DNA from: Ophiosphaerella korrae
Lineage: Eukaryota > Ascomycota > Dothideomycetes > Pleosporales > Phaeosphaeriaceae
NCBI GenBank assembly: GCA_028456385.1
Contig: JALNQF010000100.1
Coordinates: forward strand, 62,001-126,000
Length of the DNA stretch: 64,000 bases
Direction: 5' to 3'
In this document: positions 1 through 10,764 of the stretch, one piece after another
Numbering within the stretch: position 1 is the first letter of the stretch
How the letters are laid out: the number at the start of each line of letters is the position of its first letter
Program-made: the position numbers and the translations under genes
Notes under the pieces: generated by a model
Told to the model about the DNA's origin: nothing
What the model saw: the letters and a program-made list of their open reading frames with translations, nothing else
Databases searched by the model: none

Positions 1-1
1 T

Positions 2-766
2 CCGTTGGAGGGTGTTACCACATTACGCGCCGACATTACACATCCTTCCACGATACCACTCATGTTGAAGGCACTGGATCCAGATATGTATGACTCCAAA
101 ACGGCCAAGGCCTCTTCACCGGTAGACCTCGTCATCTCAGACGGCGCCCCTGATGTTACCGGCCTCCACGATCTAGACATTTACGTCCAAAGTCAACTGC
201 TCTGGGCTGCTCTAAACCTCACGTTATGTGTACTCAAGCCAGGGGGCAAGTTTGTCGCAAAGATCTTTCGAGGAAAGGATGTGGACCTACTGTTTGCGCA
301 GTTGAAGGTTGTATTTCAGCGAGTAAGGGTAGCTAAGCCACGAAGCAGTCGTGCAAGCAGTATCGAGGCATTTGTTGTATGCGAGGGCTTCTGCCCGCTA
401 GAAGGGTTCATAGCGAGTCTCGATCAGCCATTGGGCGCAGGAACACAGCTCCCTACACCACAAGTTGTGTCGCAAAAACAGAAGCAAGCTACGGCAATAA
501 CGAGGGAAGACGGGTGCATCGAGATCAATCCAGGCTCAGGAAGTGAAGATGAAGATGATATAGAAGAGGGTGGAAGGCGATGGATAGCTCCATTTCTCGC
601 ATGCGGTGATCTTTCAGCGTATGATTCAGATGCTACATACCAACTACCTAAAGGCAGAGTAAGCCTCGATCCAGTCCAGCCACCTACTGCACCGCCCTAT
701 AGAAGAGCACTCGAGATGCGTAAATTGGCTGGTGGTGCGTACGGAAAGACGAAAGTGGGGCAGTAG
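2..766 (+). CDS. TRM7: tRNA 2'-O-ribose methyltransferase, Trm7/FTSJ1 type (5' partial)
   Basis: C-terminal part of an FtsJ/RrmJ-fold SAM-dependent methyltransferase; the N-terminus lies left of the window. Three of the four catalytic K-D-K-E residues are visible: Asp in SDGAPDVTG, Lys in VAKIFRGKD and Glu in SSIEAFVV, in the order and spacing of the family. Trm7 methylates the 2'-OH of positions 32 and 34 in the anticodon loop of some cytosolic tRNAs, working with partner proteins. The LHDLDIYVQSQL segment after the Asp and the following LxxCVLKPGG strand fit the Trm7 branch better than the rRNA enzymes Spb1 or Mrm2. Behind the catalytic core is an acidic, low-complexity tail (run of E/D near 540-570) ending in a basic stretch. 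The stop is TAG at 764-766. The mitochondrial Mrm2 branch is the main alternative but normally lacks such a tail. Confidence 0.88.
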   Translation, partial: PLEGVTTLRADITHPSTIPLMLKALDPDMYDSKTAKASSPVDLVISDGAPDVTGLHDLDIYVQSQLLWAALNLTLCVLKPGGKFVAKIFRGKDVDLLFAQLKVVFQRVRVAKPRSSRASSIEAFVVCEGFCPLEGFIASLDQPLGAGTQLPTPQVVSQKQKQATAITREDGCIEINPGSGSEDEDDIEEGGRRWIAPFLACGDLSAYDSDATYQLPKGRVSLDPVQPPTAPPYRRALEMRKLAGGAYGKTKVGQ

Positions 767-830
767 TTTCACTGAGGTGAATGCCATCGTTATTGTCACT
801 GGGCCATAAAAGGCATTTCGTCATAACAAT

Positions 831-854
831 AACGAACGAACGAACGAACGAACA
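831..854. repeat. AACG tetranucleotide microsatellite
   Basis: About six units of AACG, the last degenerate, in the intergenic region between the Trm7-type gene and the next gene. No other function is apparent. Confidence 0.8.
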
Positions 855-1042
855 GAAAAACTTTCACTTCGACTTACTCGTTTCCATGTACATACTGCTC
901 TGCCTTCTCCCAGTCCTACTTCTGAACCATCCGCCTGCAACCTGATCAACTCAACAAAACTTGATCAACTTGACCAACTCGACCATAGAAATCGACTAGC
1001 TCAACCAAGCTACAACAACCGCGACAACCGGCTTCTTTCAGA

Positions 1043-1786
1043 ATGTCGACCATGATCAATTCCACCATTGCTGGCGCCGCTGCGGGCCCCTCAGTTACCT
1101 TCGCCTGTCCGCTTCTAACCATGACATACTCGCCCGAGGGTCTTAGTTACACATTCCTCTCGTCCTTCCTCCCATGGATTGTCTACCTCAAGGAGCTCAT
1201 CTCCACCAGGATGTTCGCCCTTCTCACCATCCTCGGAACCAACGCCATGGCCATCCTCACCATCGCCTACCTCTACACCCGTCTCACGGCGCTTGAAACG
1301 GCGCACAAAAACCACGTCGCGTCCACCACCCGTGCCCAGAACCGCGTTAACGAAATCCTCGCCTCCATTGCCACCAGCCTCGAGACCATCCCGCACACAA
1401 GCGAGCAGGAAATCGAAGCCGTGGCCGAGGACCAGAGGGTGACGTTGCAGGAGGCCATCGAAGCCCAAGCCAAGAAACACGACAGATTGATCTGGAGGTA
1501 TAATTCCCTCGAGGAGGCATTTGAGGTTCTCGAGCGCAATCTCGACCAGGCGCGCGTCATTCTCCGTGAGAATTTGTCTGACGAGGAAAACGAAGATGGA
1601 TTGCTCATGGGTGATGATGTGTTTGGCTTCTGGGGCGAGGAGGTGTATGCGAGGCAGGATGCCAATGATTTGGAGGAGGAACCAGAGGATGTTTCTGTTG
1701 ATCTCGAGGCAACTTCGAAGAAGGTTTTGTCCTGGGTGGAGGAATGCCCAGTGCAGTGTGAAGATGCGGAGGACGAAATGTTTTGA
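1043..1786 (+). CDS. hypothetical membrane-anchored coiled-coil protein, 247 aa
   Basis: Not recognised as a named family. The ORF starts at an ATG preceded by a C/A-rich leader full of CAACTCGACC-like repeats, typical of a fungal 5' UTR, and runs uninterrupted to TGA. The first 50 residues are weakly hydrophobic. A clear transmembrane segment lies at about residues 57-78 (MFALLTILGTNAMAILTIAY). It is followed by a long heptad-like helical region rich in E/A/L (about 80-180) and then an acidic tail with a GDDVFGFWGEEV motif. Topology suggests a single-pass protein with a cytosolic or lumenal coiled coil. No catalytic residues are evident. Codon use is GC3-rich in the first half, supporting real coding. 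It ends convergently with the KH-domain gene. Confidence 0.6.
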   Translation: MSTMINSTIAGAAAGPSVTFACPLLTMTYSPEGLSYTFLSSFLPWIVYLKELISTRMFALLTILGTNAMAILTIAYLYTRLTALETAHKNHVASTTRAQNRVNEILASIATSLETIPHTSEQEIEAVAEDQRVTLQEAIEAQAKKHDRLIWRYNSLEEAFEVLERNLDQARVILRENLSDEENEDGLLMGDDVFGFWGEEVYARQDANDLEEEPEDVSVDLEATSKKVLSWVEECPVQCEDAEDEMF

Positions 1787-2250
1787 AAAAAATTGGTAAG
1801 TTTTGGAGCAGTGCAGGGCTGTGTGGAGTGAAGACGAGGAAGGTCAAAATCTGCCGGCGTTTTACTTTTGGAGAGGATGGGTTACCAGCGCGTCACAAGC
1901 GCTTGGTCCTAAGGATACCTGTTTTGTTGAGACCTGGAGGAGATTACGATTTGATTTTGCCCAGCCGAGGCCGTATATGAATGATACCAGTAGTTACTAC
2001 AAGAAATAATAACTTTTATTTTCCACGATATCAAACTTTCGTATCAACATGGGCAAAAGGTCAAGGCCGAAGCCATTGTGCCATAAATATTCCCAACGCT
2101 TATAGTCAACAGTCTAACTTCTCCCTTGTGCCCACAGTTCACGGTGGGGCACTTTTACATGCAGAAACGCCGCGCTATGTCATCACCTGTAAGATATCCA
2201 CTTTCCGTCATTGCCATGACATCCGTCACTGCCCTTGACGATCGCAAAAT
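1787..2250. other. convergent intergenic region
   Basis: Lies between two genes that end toward each other. It holds only short open frames and T-rich stretches; I see no supported gene here. Probably the 3' UTRs of both neighbours. Confidence 0.6.
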
Positions 2251-5200
2251 CTACTTGCGGCCGGCATTGCCACTCTTGGACACGATGTCAAGAATCAATT
2301 GGCGCGCCTGTTCACAGCCATCTCTAGTGCCAACAATCTCGATAGCCTCATCCTTGGCCTGGTCGCGAGGCACTTGAATCTTGGTTCCAGTCTTCTTGCG
2401 AAGGTCGTTGATGGTGCTACCACCGGAGCCAACAACAAGCCTGCGATTTGATTAGCATTGCGCTATTAGAAGCATTGAAATTGAACCATACCTGTAGCTT
2501 CGTGGATCCGGCAGGATGAGATATCCTGTAGAAGAGGGCTTGGAGCTTGCTTCAATAGCAGCCTCAAGCTTCTGGCGAGCCTTGGGTAGATTTTCGGCAG
2601 GGCCACGAATTACCCAAGGAATAGTAGCAGAGAGATCGACACCCTCTTCTGTGGGATTATTATCGACAATCTCCCAAGAATGCTCATCAGCTCCACCAGT
2701 CGCATCGTCAGTGATGAGGGGCAGAGCACCGTTCGCACCCTTCCGTGCTTTGCCAGCCTCGGTAGAGGCAGGCTTTGGAGGAGGCTGCTGGCCGGCATGG
2801 TCGACGGTAATCTTGTGTTGATTACGCAGTTGACGGAAGAATTGACCGTTGTCTGAGATGACATGATGAAGATGACGAGGGACCTGGATTGTCTCGCCCT
2901 CTTGGCCCTTGACAAGCTCAAGAATATGCTCCTTTGCCTTTTCAACTTGCGCTGGCTCACCAGTAATCTTGACTTGGCTACGGGCAGCGCCAGTGGTAGT
3001 CTGCTTGGGAATGTCAAGTTGAATGTTGAGTTGCGATTCAAGGGAGCGACGAGTCTCGCCACCACGACCGATAAGAAGACGATGCTTATCTGGCGAGATC
3101 TCGATAGTCTCAGTGGTCTGGTTCTCGAGCGACGAAACTTGAGCTTTAAGAGAGGCAATGATCTTCTCCACCACACTCTTTGGGCCCTCAACACGAATAG
3201 CTGATTCGTCAGACTCTGCACGCGGGAAACGCACCATACGCGCCAAATCACGAGCATTGTCAGGACCACCAGCAGCAAGGACGATGGAACGGATGTTCGA
3301 GCCACTACCTCCAATGAGGTTCCTGTGATGCCTACGATCAACTTCGAGGGTCTCGACAGTTGTGTCATCAAAGACCTGCGCACGTTGCTTCAGGATCTTC
3401 TTGGCCTCCTCGACTTGTTTCTTGGTGCCCTTCAACTTGATCTCGGCACGACCAGAAGGATCGGCACCCTCGCGAGCACCCGGAACATCGATTTGGCAGC
3501 CAGTTTCGAGACGAAGCTGCTCCATCTCCCGGCCACCGGAGCCAATCAACTGAGGAACCTGGCTCTGAGCAACAGAGACAGTGTCACTGTAGGAGTTATC
3601 CTTGATGTATTGGAGGAGGTTGAGCACTTCCTCGCGGGCTTCGTCAGCACCCCTCTTCGGTCCGCGAATAACGACCTCATCGGGGTTCTGGCCACGGGAG
3701 TTTCGCTGAGATGCCGCATCCGCATCATCGTCATCCTTGTTGTTTCTTCTGGGGAAGTTGATACGTACACCGTAGCGTGTTTGCAGGCGCTCAACTTGCT
3801 TCCCTCCAGCACCGATCAAGTCACGGTGATACTGCGACGGGACCTTCAGTGTGTGAGTCGCCTCATCTTCAAGCTTCTTGGCCATATCGAGAATCTCCTT
3901 CTTGCATTGCTGTGCCTTTGCTGACGGTCCCTTCAGCTCGACCTTTCCGTCGTTGATCTGAACGTCGACGTCATACTTCTGGCGTAGCTTCTGGATATTC
4001 TCACCACCTTTGCCAACAAGGTGGCTAGCATACTTTTGAGGGTACTCGAAGGTAGTGATATGATTACGCTCGAGCTCATCCTTTTCTGCTTGCTCGATAA
4101 ATGCCAAAATCTTGGCGTTGAGCTCTTCAACAGCGTTTGACGGCCCACGGATGGCAAAGTTGCTGTTCGAGCGACTGTAGGCTTCAGGACGACGTTGACC
4201 GAATAAGCCTTGGACAGGAACTTGATTGCTGGGAAGATTTTCCTGCTCATCGTTGATGTATTGCTCAATCTTGCGGTGAAATTTAGGATTGGACTCTAGA
4301 CCACGAGACTCGATCGTAGGCTGGTTGCTGGTGAGATCTCGGATAATCTTTTGAGCCTTCTGGAGAGATTGCTGATAAGCCTCGACTTCGGCGGGCGAAG
4401 GAGCACCGCGCGGAATTGTGTATGCGCTGGAAGGTGTATCGCTTTCGTAAACAAGGATTAGCTGGGGCGAGTTATCAACTTCATTGGGGAAAACAACATG
4501 AACTCCAGTGTTCTCTCGCAGAGTTGGTGCGTGTTGCTGTCGTAGGAAGGGATGATAGAACGAATCAACATCAACAGTAGCAAATCTGCTTGGCGGATGG
4601 CTAGCAAAGACACTCATGATGTCGCCACGAGCCTTCATACTATTCTTACCGTTTCGAGCATAAATCTCCCATCCAGTTGGGCCGTCACGGTCAGTGGGGG
4701 CAACAATACTCGCTTCGTGCAATTGTTCAAGATCGGCCAAGGCTTGACGCTCGCGCAAGTATTGCGTTAAGTTGTGTGCATGGGCTTGGGCGTTGGCTCC
4801 TTTGTGTTCGCGGGCTGCATCAGCAGTCGCCATGGTCATGCTGGCAGCAAGATCTTCGAGCTTGTTGATGCCCTGCTCGATCCTGTTTGGAGGACCAACA
4901 ATGTACACCGTCTCGCTATCGTCAGAGCTAGGAGGCATAACAATACTGCAGCCAGTCTCTTCCAAAAAATCATGCAGCGAACCACCTCGCTCACCAACAA
5001 TGAACTGGTGTCGACCACGCTCAATCGATCGCTGCTCAAGGGCAAGCTGCTGTCTCAACTGCTGAGCACGGCGCTCAAGCTCAGCCTGAACTTGCTGGGC
5101 GGCAGCGCGATCACCAGAAATCTGAATGGGGAAGTTGGTCTGCGGAGCGAACGGAACCGGCTGGTTGCGTACGGCTTGCGGCGGGGCCTGAGAGCGCCAA

Positions 5201-6264
5201 GTGTGGTACTGGGGAATCTGGATGTTGACATCCTGGTCTTGGGAAAGCTTGTCGATGTGAACGTTGTGCGGACCAGCCAGGAAGGGGTAGAATTCGGCGG
5301 GAATGTCCTTGAGGCGCAGGTTGACGGTCGAGGTACGCTCATTGACAATGGCATCGATTTCGCGACGGGCCATCTCGGCAGTCAGAGCATTGCCTTCGAT
5401 GTGGACATTGACAACAGTATCCTCATCTTCGCCTGGCTCAGCCTTGGGAACCTGGATGCGGGCACCAGTGCGCTTGCTGATCTCCTGAATCTTGGAGCCT
5501 TGGCGGCCGATGATATGCGCACGTACAGAGGCGGGAACGGGGACATCGACAGATTGCTGCTTCTGGTTAGCCATGGCATTGGAGTGCTAGCATACGCTTT
5601 TTACCTTGGAGCCAACCTCATTGGCGATTTCCTTGAGCGTCTGCCTCACGGCATCGACGGGGCCCGTAGACTCGAAAATGACGGTCCCGCTGGGCCCCGA
5701 CTTGTACTCGAGCTTTGCCTTGGAGCGCCGGTTGATGTCGCGGATCATGTCGTTGACGGGCTTCTTGAGCTGTTGGCGAGGCATAAGCTGGGCGGGAGAG
5801 AAGGAGATGCGCTCCGTGTGCTTGCCGGGAATGTTCATGGTCGGGAGAGCTGGCCCACGGCCAACGGGCTGGGCGGGGGTACCGGAGGGCGACGTGCCGT
5901 TGCCAGCAGGATTGCCATTGGGGCCATTGGAGGTGACGGCAGCCGGCCTCTTGCCCCAGGTGGGTGCAACGGGAGCTTGGGCGCGAGGCTTGACAGGCCC
6001 AAGGGCCGGGAAGGCCTCCTCGGACGACGTGTTCAGGGCCGGCTTCTTGGGGGCAGGCGCCTCGTCGGCCTTCTGCCTGCCAGCAGCCTTCTCGCTCAGA
6101 GGCGCATCCGCAGACTGGGAGGCCGTGGCCGAAGGCGGAGGATGGGCAATGTCTTCCTCGTCCACGACGTCCTCGACCGTGACGTTGTGGTCGTGCTCCT
6201 GCATCAGCTTCTGCGCAGGGGTAAGGCCCTCGGGAGCAGAGCTGGCTACGGCTTCGGATGCCAT
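2251..6264 (-). CDS. SCP160: Multi-KH-domain RNA-binding protein (vigilin/Scp160 family)
   Basis: Model: exons 6264-5605, 5562-2492 and 2440-2251 on the minus strand, 1306 aa, close to fission yeast Vgl1 in size. Intron 1 (5563-5604, 42 nt) joins GSK to KQQS in frame; intron 2 (2441-2491) joins SYR to LVVGSGG. At least eight KH repeats keep the GxxG loop: IIGRQGSK, IVGERGGS, LVGKGGEN, LIGAGGKQ, LIGSGGRE, LIGGSGSN, LIGRGGET and VVGSGGST. Several others are degenerate, including one near residue 190 and one with VISDNGQF. The first 140 residues are low-complexity A/P/E. The start at 6264 (AAAATGGC context) is preferred over an upstream in-frame ATG. Vigilins bind many mRNAs and polysomes, often at the ER, and affect translation and ploidy. 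Family assignment is firm; orthology to Scp160 is inferred from length and repeat number. Confidence 0.93.
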
Positions 6265-7514
6265 TTTCAGTGTGTGTAGACCGTTTCGAGTTGACCAAAG
6301 CGTGTTGCGTGGACGGTGGGTGGACTGAGTCAAAGTTGCGAAGCCACTTTAACGCTGTCAGGGGGAAGATTCTGGGTTGCGGAACAGCTGGAGGGGACAG
6401 GTTGCGTTAGTTGGCGCTGAAGGGGCAGGTGCTGTGATGGGATATAGAAATCGCCTACAGCAGCAACAGCAGACCGGCAGCTCAGGGCGAAGCCAGAAAA
6501 TAGGCACACGACAGACGGTCAAGGCGGTGGGTGGTCGAGGCGGATGGCAATTGAAGGGAGTGGGTTCTAGCTACTTCTACAGAAGCACGAGTGTTCGGGC
6601 GGATGCACGAGGGAAGCAATGGAATCGTGAAGACAGACAGCCAGGCCAATCGACCAGAATGCTGCCGTCCAAGCTAGCACCGTCCCTGCCAATGGCTTCA
6701 AGTGGGGTCTAGTCGCTTATGTGCTCCCCTGGGGTCCGTCCGTGCCCGTCCTCCCAACATCACTCCATCAAGCCAGAACCCAAATGGAGCCATTGTCGCT
6801 GCGCTGCCACTAGGCATACGGCAAACACGAGGAGCCTGCCAACCAGAGGGCCAGAGGCGAAGGCTCAAGCGTCGGCACACCCAGAAAATGTGCTACCCGT
6901 ATTCAACAATGCCCCTATTTTATAGTGCCAGGTAACGTGCAACCGTGAGCCTGTATTCCTCGATCCTCTGCATACAAAGAATTTCGTCAACCATCCTCAA
7001 ATTCGAATTGGAATTCGAATCCATGGAAATGGGGATTCCAATTTTAAAAAAGTCTGCTATCGTTCGTGTTTGGATGGCTGCGCGCCTTACTCAGCTCCCT
7101 CCTTTATTCCCATCAACAAAATATTTGGATTTTTGATTCGAAATACCATTTACCTACGAAGAATTCCGTATTCATGTGTCCCGCGTGGCTGGCCCAATCA
7201 ATGCTTCGCTTCACCATACTTTATCGTTGGGCTTGGAACACGGATAGCTGCTATTAGGCTTCTATCGTTTCACTGGCAACGGTAATAGCATTTCGCACCC
7301 TGACCTTTTCACGCGACAACTAGCGTGAACGCCCCTTCCTAACGCTGCTTTCCGTGTGCAATATCAAGCGATCAAAGTACCGATCCGTCTCATCACAAAG
7401 CTTTGGATCAACCCCTTGCACTCCAAAGTCTCAATTTATTTCAGCAGTAATTATGCCAACAGCTCAAAATATTCCCTTCAGACTCACGCACCAATAAATA
7501 ACTCAGAATCCGGG
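6265..7514. other. long intergenic region (promoter of KH gene and of nuclease copy A)
   Basis: About 1.25 kb between the divergent starts of the KH-domain gene and the first nuclease paralogue. Short ORFs on both strands have no recognisable motifs and are not supported. The right half is AT-richer than the left. It contains the inverted repeat at 7001-7020. Confidence 0.5.
7001..7020. repeat. near-perfect palindrome with 2-nt centre
   Basis: Arms of nine bases, ATTCGAATT and AATTCGAAT, flank a central GG. It lies about 500 bp upstream of nuclease copy A. It could be a dimeric transcription-factor site or a chance hairpin. Confidence 0.6.
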
Positions 7515-8476
7515 ATGTCGGACCCCTACAGTTCCTTCCCTAGCGCCCATGGCTCTTCCTCGAACTTGACGACTGATACGTCGACCTCGCCTTCTCCTCC
7601 TCTTCTTTCAGGCTTTCAGCATCTTGGACAGACAATGCCCTCCATGTCCGACCAAGTTGTACTGCAGCAGTGTTTTGGCCTCAGCAGATTACCAGGCGTC
7701 CCCGACCTCGTGAACTCCATACCCATTGTCTGTTTCGATACTGAGAACTGGGAGCACGGCCGCAGCAGGCTCACCAAGATTGGCATGGCGATCTTTGATA
7801 GTCGTGACATGCACGATTTAGAGACACCAAGGATGCATGGAACGAATCTCCTCAAGCAGGTCTACTTCTTTCATGCACGCATCCAGGAGAATGCACACTT
7901 TAGCTGGCCCGTAGACAAGGCCAGGCCCGATCTCGGTGCCTGTCCGATCGTGATTCTAGGTCACGCTTTGGAAAACGACCTTACGTCACTGTCCAAGACC
8001 ATCGGTATCAACCCAGCTGTCTTCGAAACCGTGGTAAAAAGCACCGATACTCAACATCTCTGCCACGAGGTGGGCTGGGGGGAGAAAAATGTGCCTAGTC
8101 CACGACGTCTAGTCAATATGTGTCAGGACTTCGAATACCGGACGCGCATACTGCTAGTAATGATGCAGCCATGGCGCTCATATGCGCAATGCAAATGTTA
8201 TTGCCTGCAAAGTTCAAAGGCCAAACCCTTCAAGATGTAGTTGATAACATTGAGAAGACTAGCAAAGAGCACGTCTGGGCTTGGGGCACTAGCAAGTACT
8301 GCCTTCGTTGCAATCGGAGGGGACATACTATCGAAGACAAGAAGGGTCGGTGCCGGGCTCGAATCAACTGTTCTCACTGTGCCAGCTCTCCCAAGAACAC
8401 GCTTCAAGAACTCTCCACAACTCACGCCACCAGAACTTGTATATATGATGCCCTGGAGCGCCTCGCTGCTGCTTGA
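7515..8476 (+). pseudogene. DEDDh exonuclease / zinc-knuckle paralogue A, frameshifted
   Basis: First of three tandem paralogues. From the ATG at 7515 the frame encodes a Ser/Thr/Pro-rich leader, ExoI motif CFDTEN (D75, E77), strand KIGMAIFD and ExoII motif GHALENDL. Near 8139-8141 the frame is lost. The ExoIII motif DAHTASND and the zinc-knuckle region continue open in another frame to 8476. In paralogues B and C this junction is continuous (FEHRDPHTASND, FEHEDAHTALND), so one base appears missing; there is no room for an intron. Relative to B and C a block of roughly 35 residues containing GNRFGxxRFVTF is also absent. The C-terminal cluster reads C-x2-C-x4-H-x8-C then C-x2-C. The long open frame after the shift suggests recent damage, or a sequencing error. 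Family resemblance is to the Gfd2/YDR514C-type RNase H-fold nucleases. Confidence 0.72.
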
Positions 8477-9240
8477 CTGAAGTTGCTCCTGATACGATTG
8501 GCATTGTATGACCAGTTAACAAGTCATCGTACACACCTGCAAAGGAAAATTGGGAAAATTGATGTGATCTGAGAAGGCTTGACTTTTGTGATACTAGAAT
8601 GAGTGATTGAAAGCATACGAGACTTTGCTGGCTTCTCGAGGCTTACCATACCCAAGGCAGAAAAACGGGGCAGTATATGAATACAACATGTTCTTTTCCA
8701 CCAGCCAACTTAATTTTGTGAGAGTGTTAATGGCAAGCAACCCATATCTCTTTGGTAATGTTAGTAGTAAGTTTTACCTAGTTCATTTTTAGGTGCCTAA
8801 AAAAACTTGTTCAACAACGTTTGAACCTAACTAAAGTATATCACTTGATTATCCGCGTGATTCAGGGGCAATTACTCAACTTGGACGCGTGCATGGTTTT
8901 GAGCAAACGCAAACATTCCCTTATATCCATGAAGGCACTAAAGGTCTCGATTTTGGGTAAGTAAGAGCGGCGGAAACGTCAATTCACTTCAACTCAAAGT
9001 AATGACAGCGCTGAATTTACCGGGTACTAGTTTCCTCTGTGCGACCTATATAATACCCCTTTCTGCCCACGATTTTGCCAGTGAAACAATTGTCCCGTCA
9101 ACGATCTGTCTCCAAGTCAATCGAGTCGTCTTTGAACCTGCTAGTTTAACCTATCATTTTGTAAGTACAGCCTTTTGGCGACCACCCAAAAAGATCTCCT
9201 ACTCTCATGTAATGCTGACTTTCTAATATACATATAAATC
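8477..9240. other. intergenic region between nuclease copies A and B
   Basis: AT-rich spacer of 764 bp holding no supported gene. Short open frames lack motifs. It presumably contains the terminator of copy A and the promoter of copy B. Confidence 0.5.
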
Positions 9241-10764
9241 ATGGACAACACTCCCCGCGATGCACTTCTGGCGCTCAACGAGATCAAGACCCGTTTCAGT
9301 CAATGCACAGACTTGAAGGTCTTTCGCCACTGTGCAGGCATAGAAAGAATCCGTCTTGAGCGCCACGGTGACCAGGAGACTGACAGAATCCGTGGCATCG
9401 CGGATCGGCTTGCTGCACAAACAGTCCTCTTCTGCATCGATACTGAGCACTACACCTTAAACAGTGACGAAATGACAGAAGTCGGCATCGCTACGTTCAC
9501 AACCCAAGATGTCACGAGAGTTAGAAGCTATGGCGACCACGGTGATAACTTGATGCGGCAATCAAAGTTCCACTTCTTTCGCCTTCGCGAGAAGGCCCAT
9601 CTCCCAACAACAAATGTCGCATCAAAGGGTCCAGATGGAAATCGCTTTGGAGAGGTTCGATTTGTCACGTTTAGGGAAATGCGAGCGATCCTTCGAAAGA
9701 TCTTCGTCCAACCGATCCGAGGTATGCCAGGCCTTGCAGGATTCCACCACCCCGTCGTTATCCTTGGTCACTCAGTTGGGCATGACTGTAGCCATCTCAA
9801 CGGCAAGGACCTCAAGTTCGATGTCGGCCGTCTTGATACTATTGTAAAGACTGCCGATACCCAAAAAATGGCAATTCAGGCCCAGTACTGGACAAACCAA
9901 GTGGATGACATTGGACTGCATGCCTTGTGTTTGAAGTTGGGATTTGAGCATCGTGACCCGCACACGGCCTCTAACGACGCCGCTCGAACACTCATGTGTG
10001 CCATCTACTTGGTAATACCCAATGATTCGAAGAGAGGTTGTATCAAATCTCTTCAGCAGATTGCTGACGATCTGGAGCCATACGCGCGCAACAGCTTTGT
10101 CGGGTTGGGTGGCACTCCCAAGTACTGTATCAAATGCGGCAGCACTCAACACTCCAAGGCCGACTGCACAGCAACAGGCCTAAATTGCTCGGAATGTGTC
10201 AGCCGCGGGCTGTTCCAAAGGGCCAAGTCTCACATAACCGAGCACTGCCTTATCGTCGCGTGGGAAGTCAAAGAAGAGCGGCTTAAATGGTATAGAGACC
10301 AAGTCGGCGTGGATATAAATGGCCGAAAGATAGCCAAGGTGCCATTCAAGAGCCGCCTACAGACCTTTGCGGAAGATGCTCCTACAGTGCCTCCAGCGAG
10401 TGCCGACGAAGTACAATTGCGCCGTGAGTGGTACAATAGACACATGGACCCCGATGATCCACAACCGTTCATCTACTGGAGACGGCTTTTTAGTCAGTCA
10501 CCTTACGCCACATCAAACCCAAATGTCTCCTCTCACGCAACGTGTTCTTCCACAGCATCACCAGGCTATGGGTCATCTGCAAACCCTTATAACGCTCCTC
10601 CCCTGGCTGGTCAATTTAACCCCGCTGGCAACCCATCTCTTGGTGGCCAATCCTCACCCGGATATCAATCCCATCCAGGTAATTATCGTTCTCGCGGACC
10701 TGGCAGCTCACTCACTACACATGCGACCCAGAACTGCCTCAGCAGGCCATGGACGAGGAGCTAG
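9241..10764 (+). CDS. DEDDh 3'-5' exonuclease-like protein with CCHC zinc knuckle, paralogue B
   Basis: Single-exon gene, 507 aa. RNase H-fold exonuclease core: ExoI FCIDTEH (D67, E69) followed by EMTEVGIATF; block GPDGNRFGEVRFVTF (about 130-144); ExoII ILGHSVGHD (H177, D182); TADTQK near 205; ExoIII DPHTASND (H241, D246). All five DEDDh residues are therefore present. After GTPKY comes a canonical zinc knuckle, C296-x2-C-x4-H304-x4-C309, then a second C316-x2-C319 with His/Cys at 331-336. The tail (about 420-507) is low complexity, rich in S/P/G/Y/N. The best family match I know is the Gfd2/YDR514C C-terminal nuclease domain, whose substrate is unknown to me; the knuckle suggests single-stranded nucleic acid. 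Same strand as copies A and C. Confidence 0.82.
   Translation: MDNTPRDALLALNEIKTRFSQCTDLKVFRHCAGIERIRLERHGDQETDRIRGIADRLAAQTVLFCIDTEHYTLNSDEMTEVGIATFTTQDVTRVRSYGDHGDNLMRQSKFHFFRLREKAHLPTTNVASKGPDGNRFGEVRFVTFREMRAILRKIFVQPIRGMPGLAGFHHPVVILGHSVGHDCSHLNGKDLKFDVGRLDTIVKTADTQKMAIQAQYWTNQVDDIGLHALCLKLGFEHRDPHTASNDAARTLMCAIYLVIPNDSKRGCIKSLQQIADDLEPYARNSFVGLGGTPKYCIKCGSTQHSKADCTATGLNCSECVSRGLFQRAKSHITEHCLIVAWEVKEERLKWYRDQVGVDINGRKIAKVPFKSRLQTFAEDAPTVPPASADEVQLRREWYNRHMDPDDPQPFIYWRRLFSQSPYATSNPNVSSHATCSSTASPGYGSSANPYNAPPLAGQFNPAGNPSLGGQSSPGYQSHPGNYRSRGPGSSLTTHATQNCLSRPWTRS

Noticed and set aside
4774..6279. 501-codon plus-strand open frame antisense to the KH gene
   Set aside because: It runs across two exons and an intron of a clear KH-domain gene on the other strand, has Leu/Gly/Arg-rich composition typical of an antisense shadow, and shows no domain.
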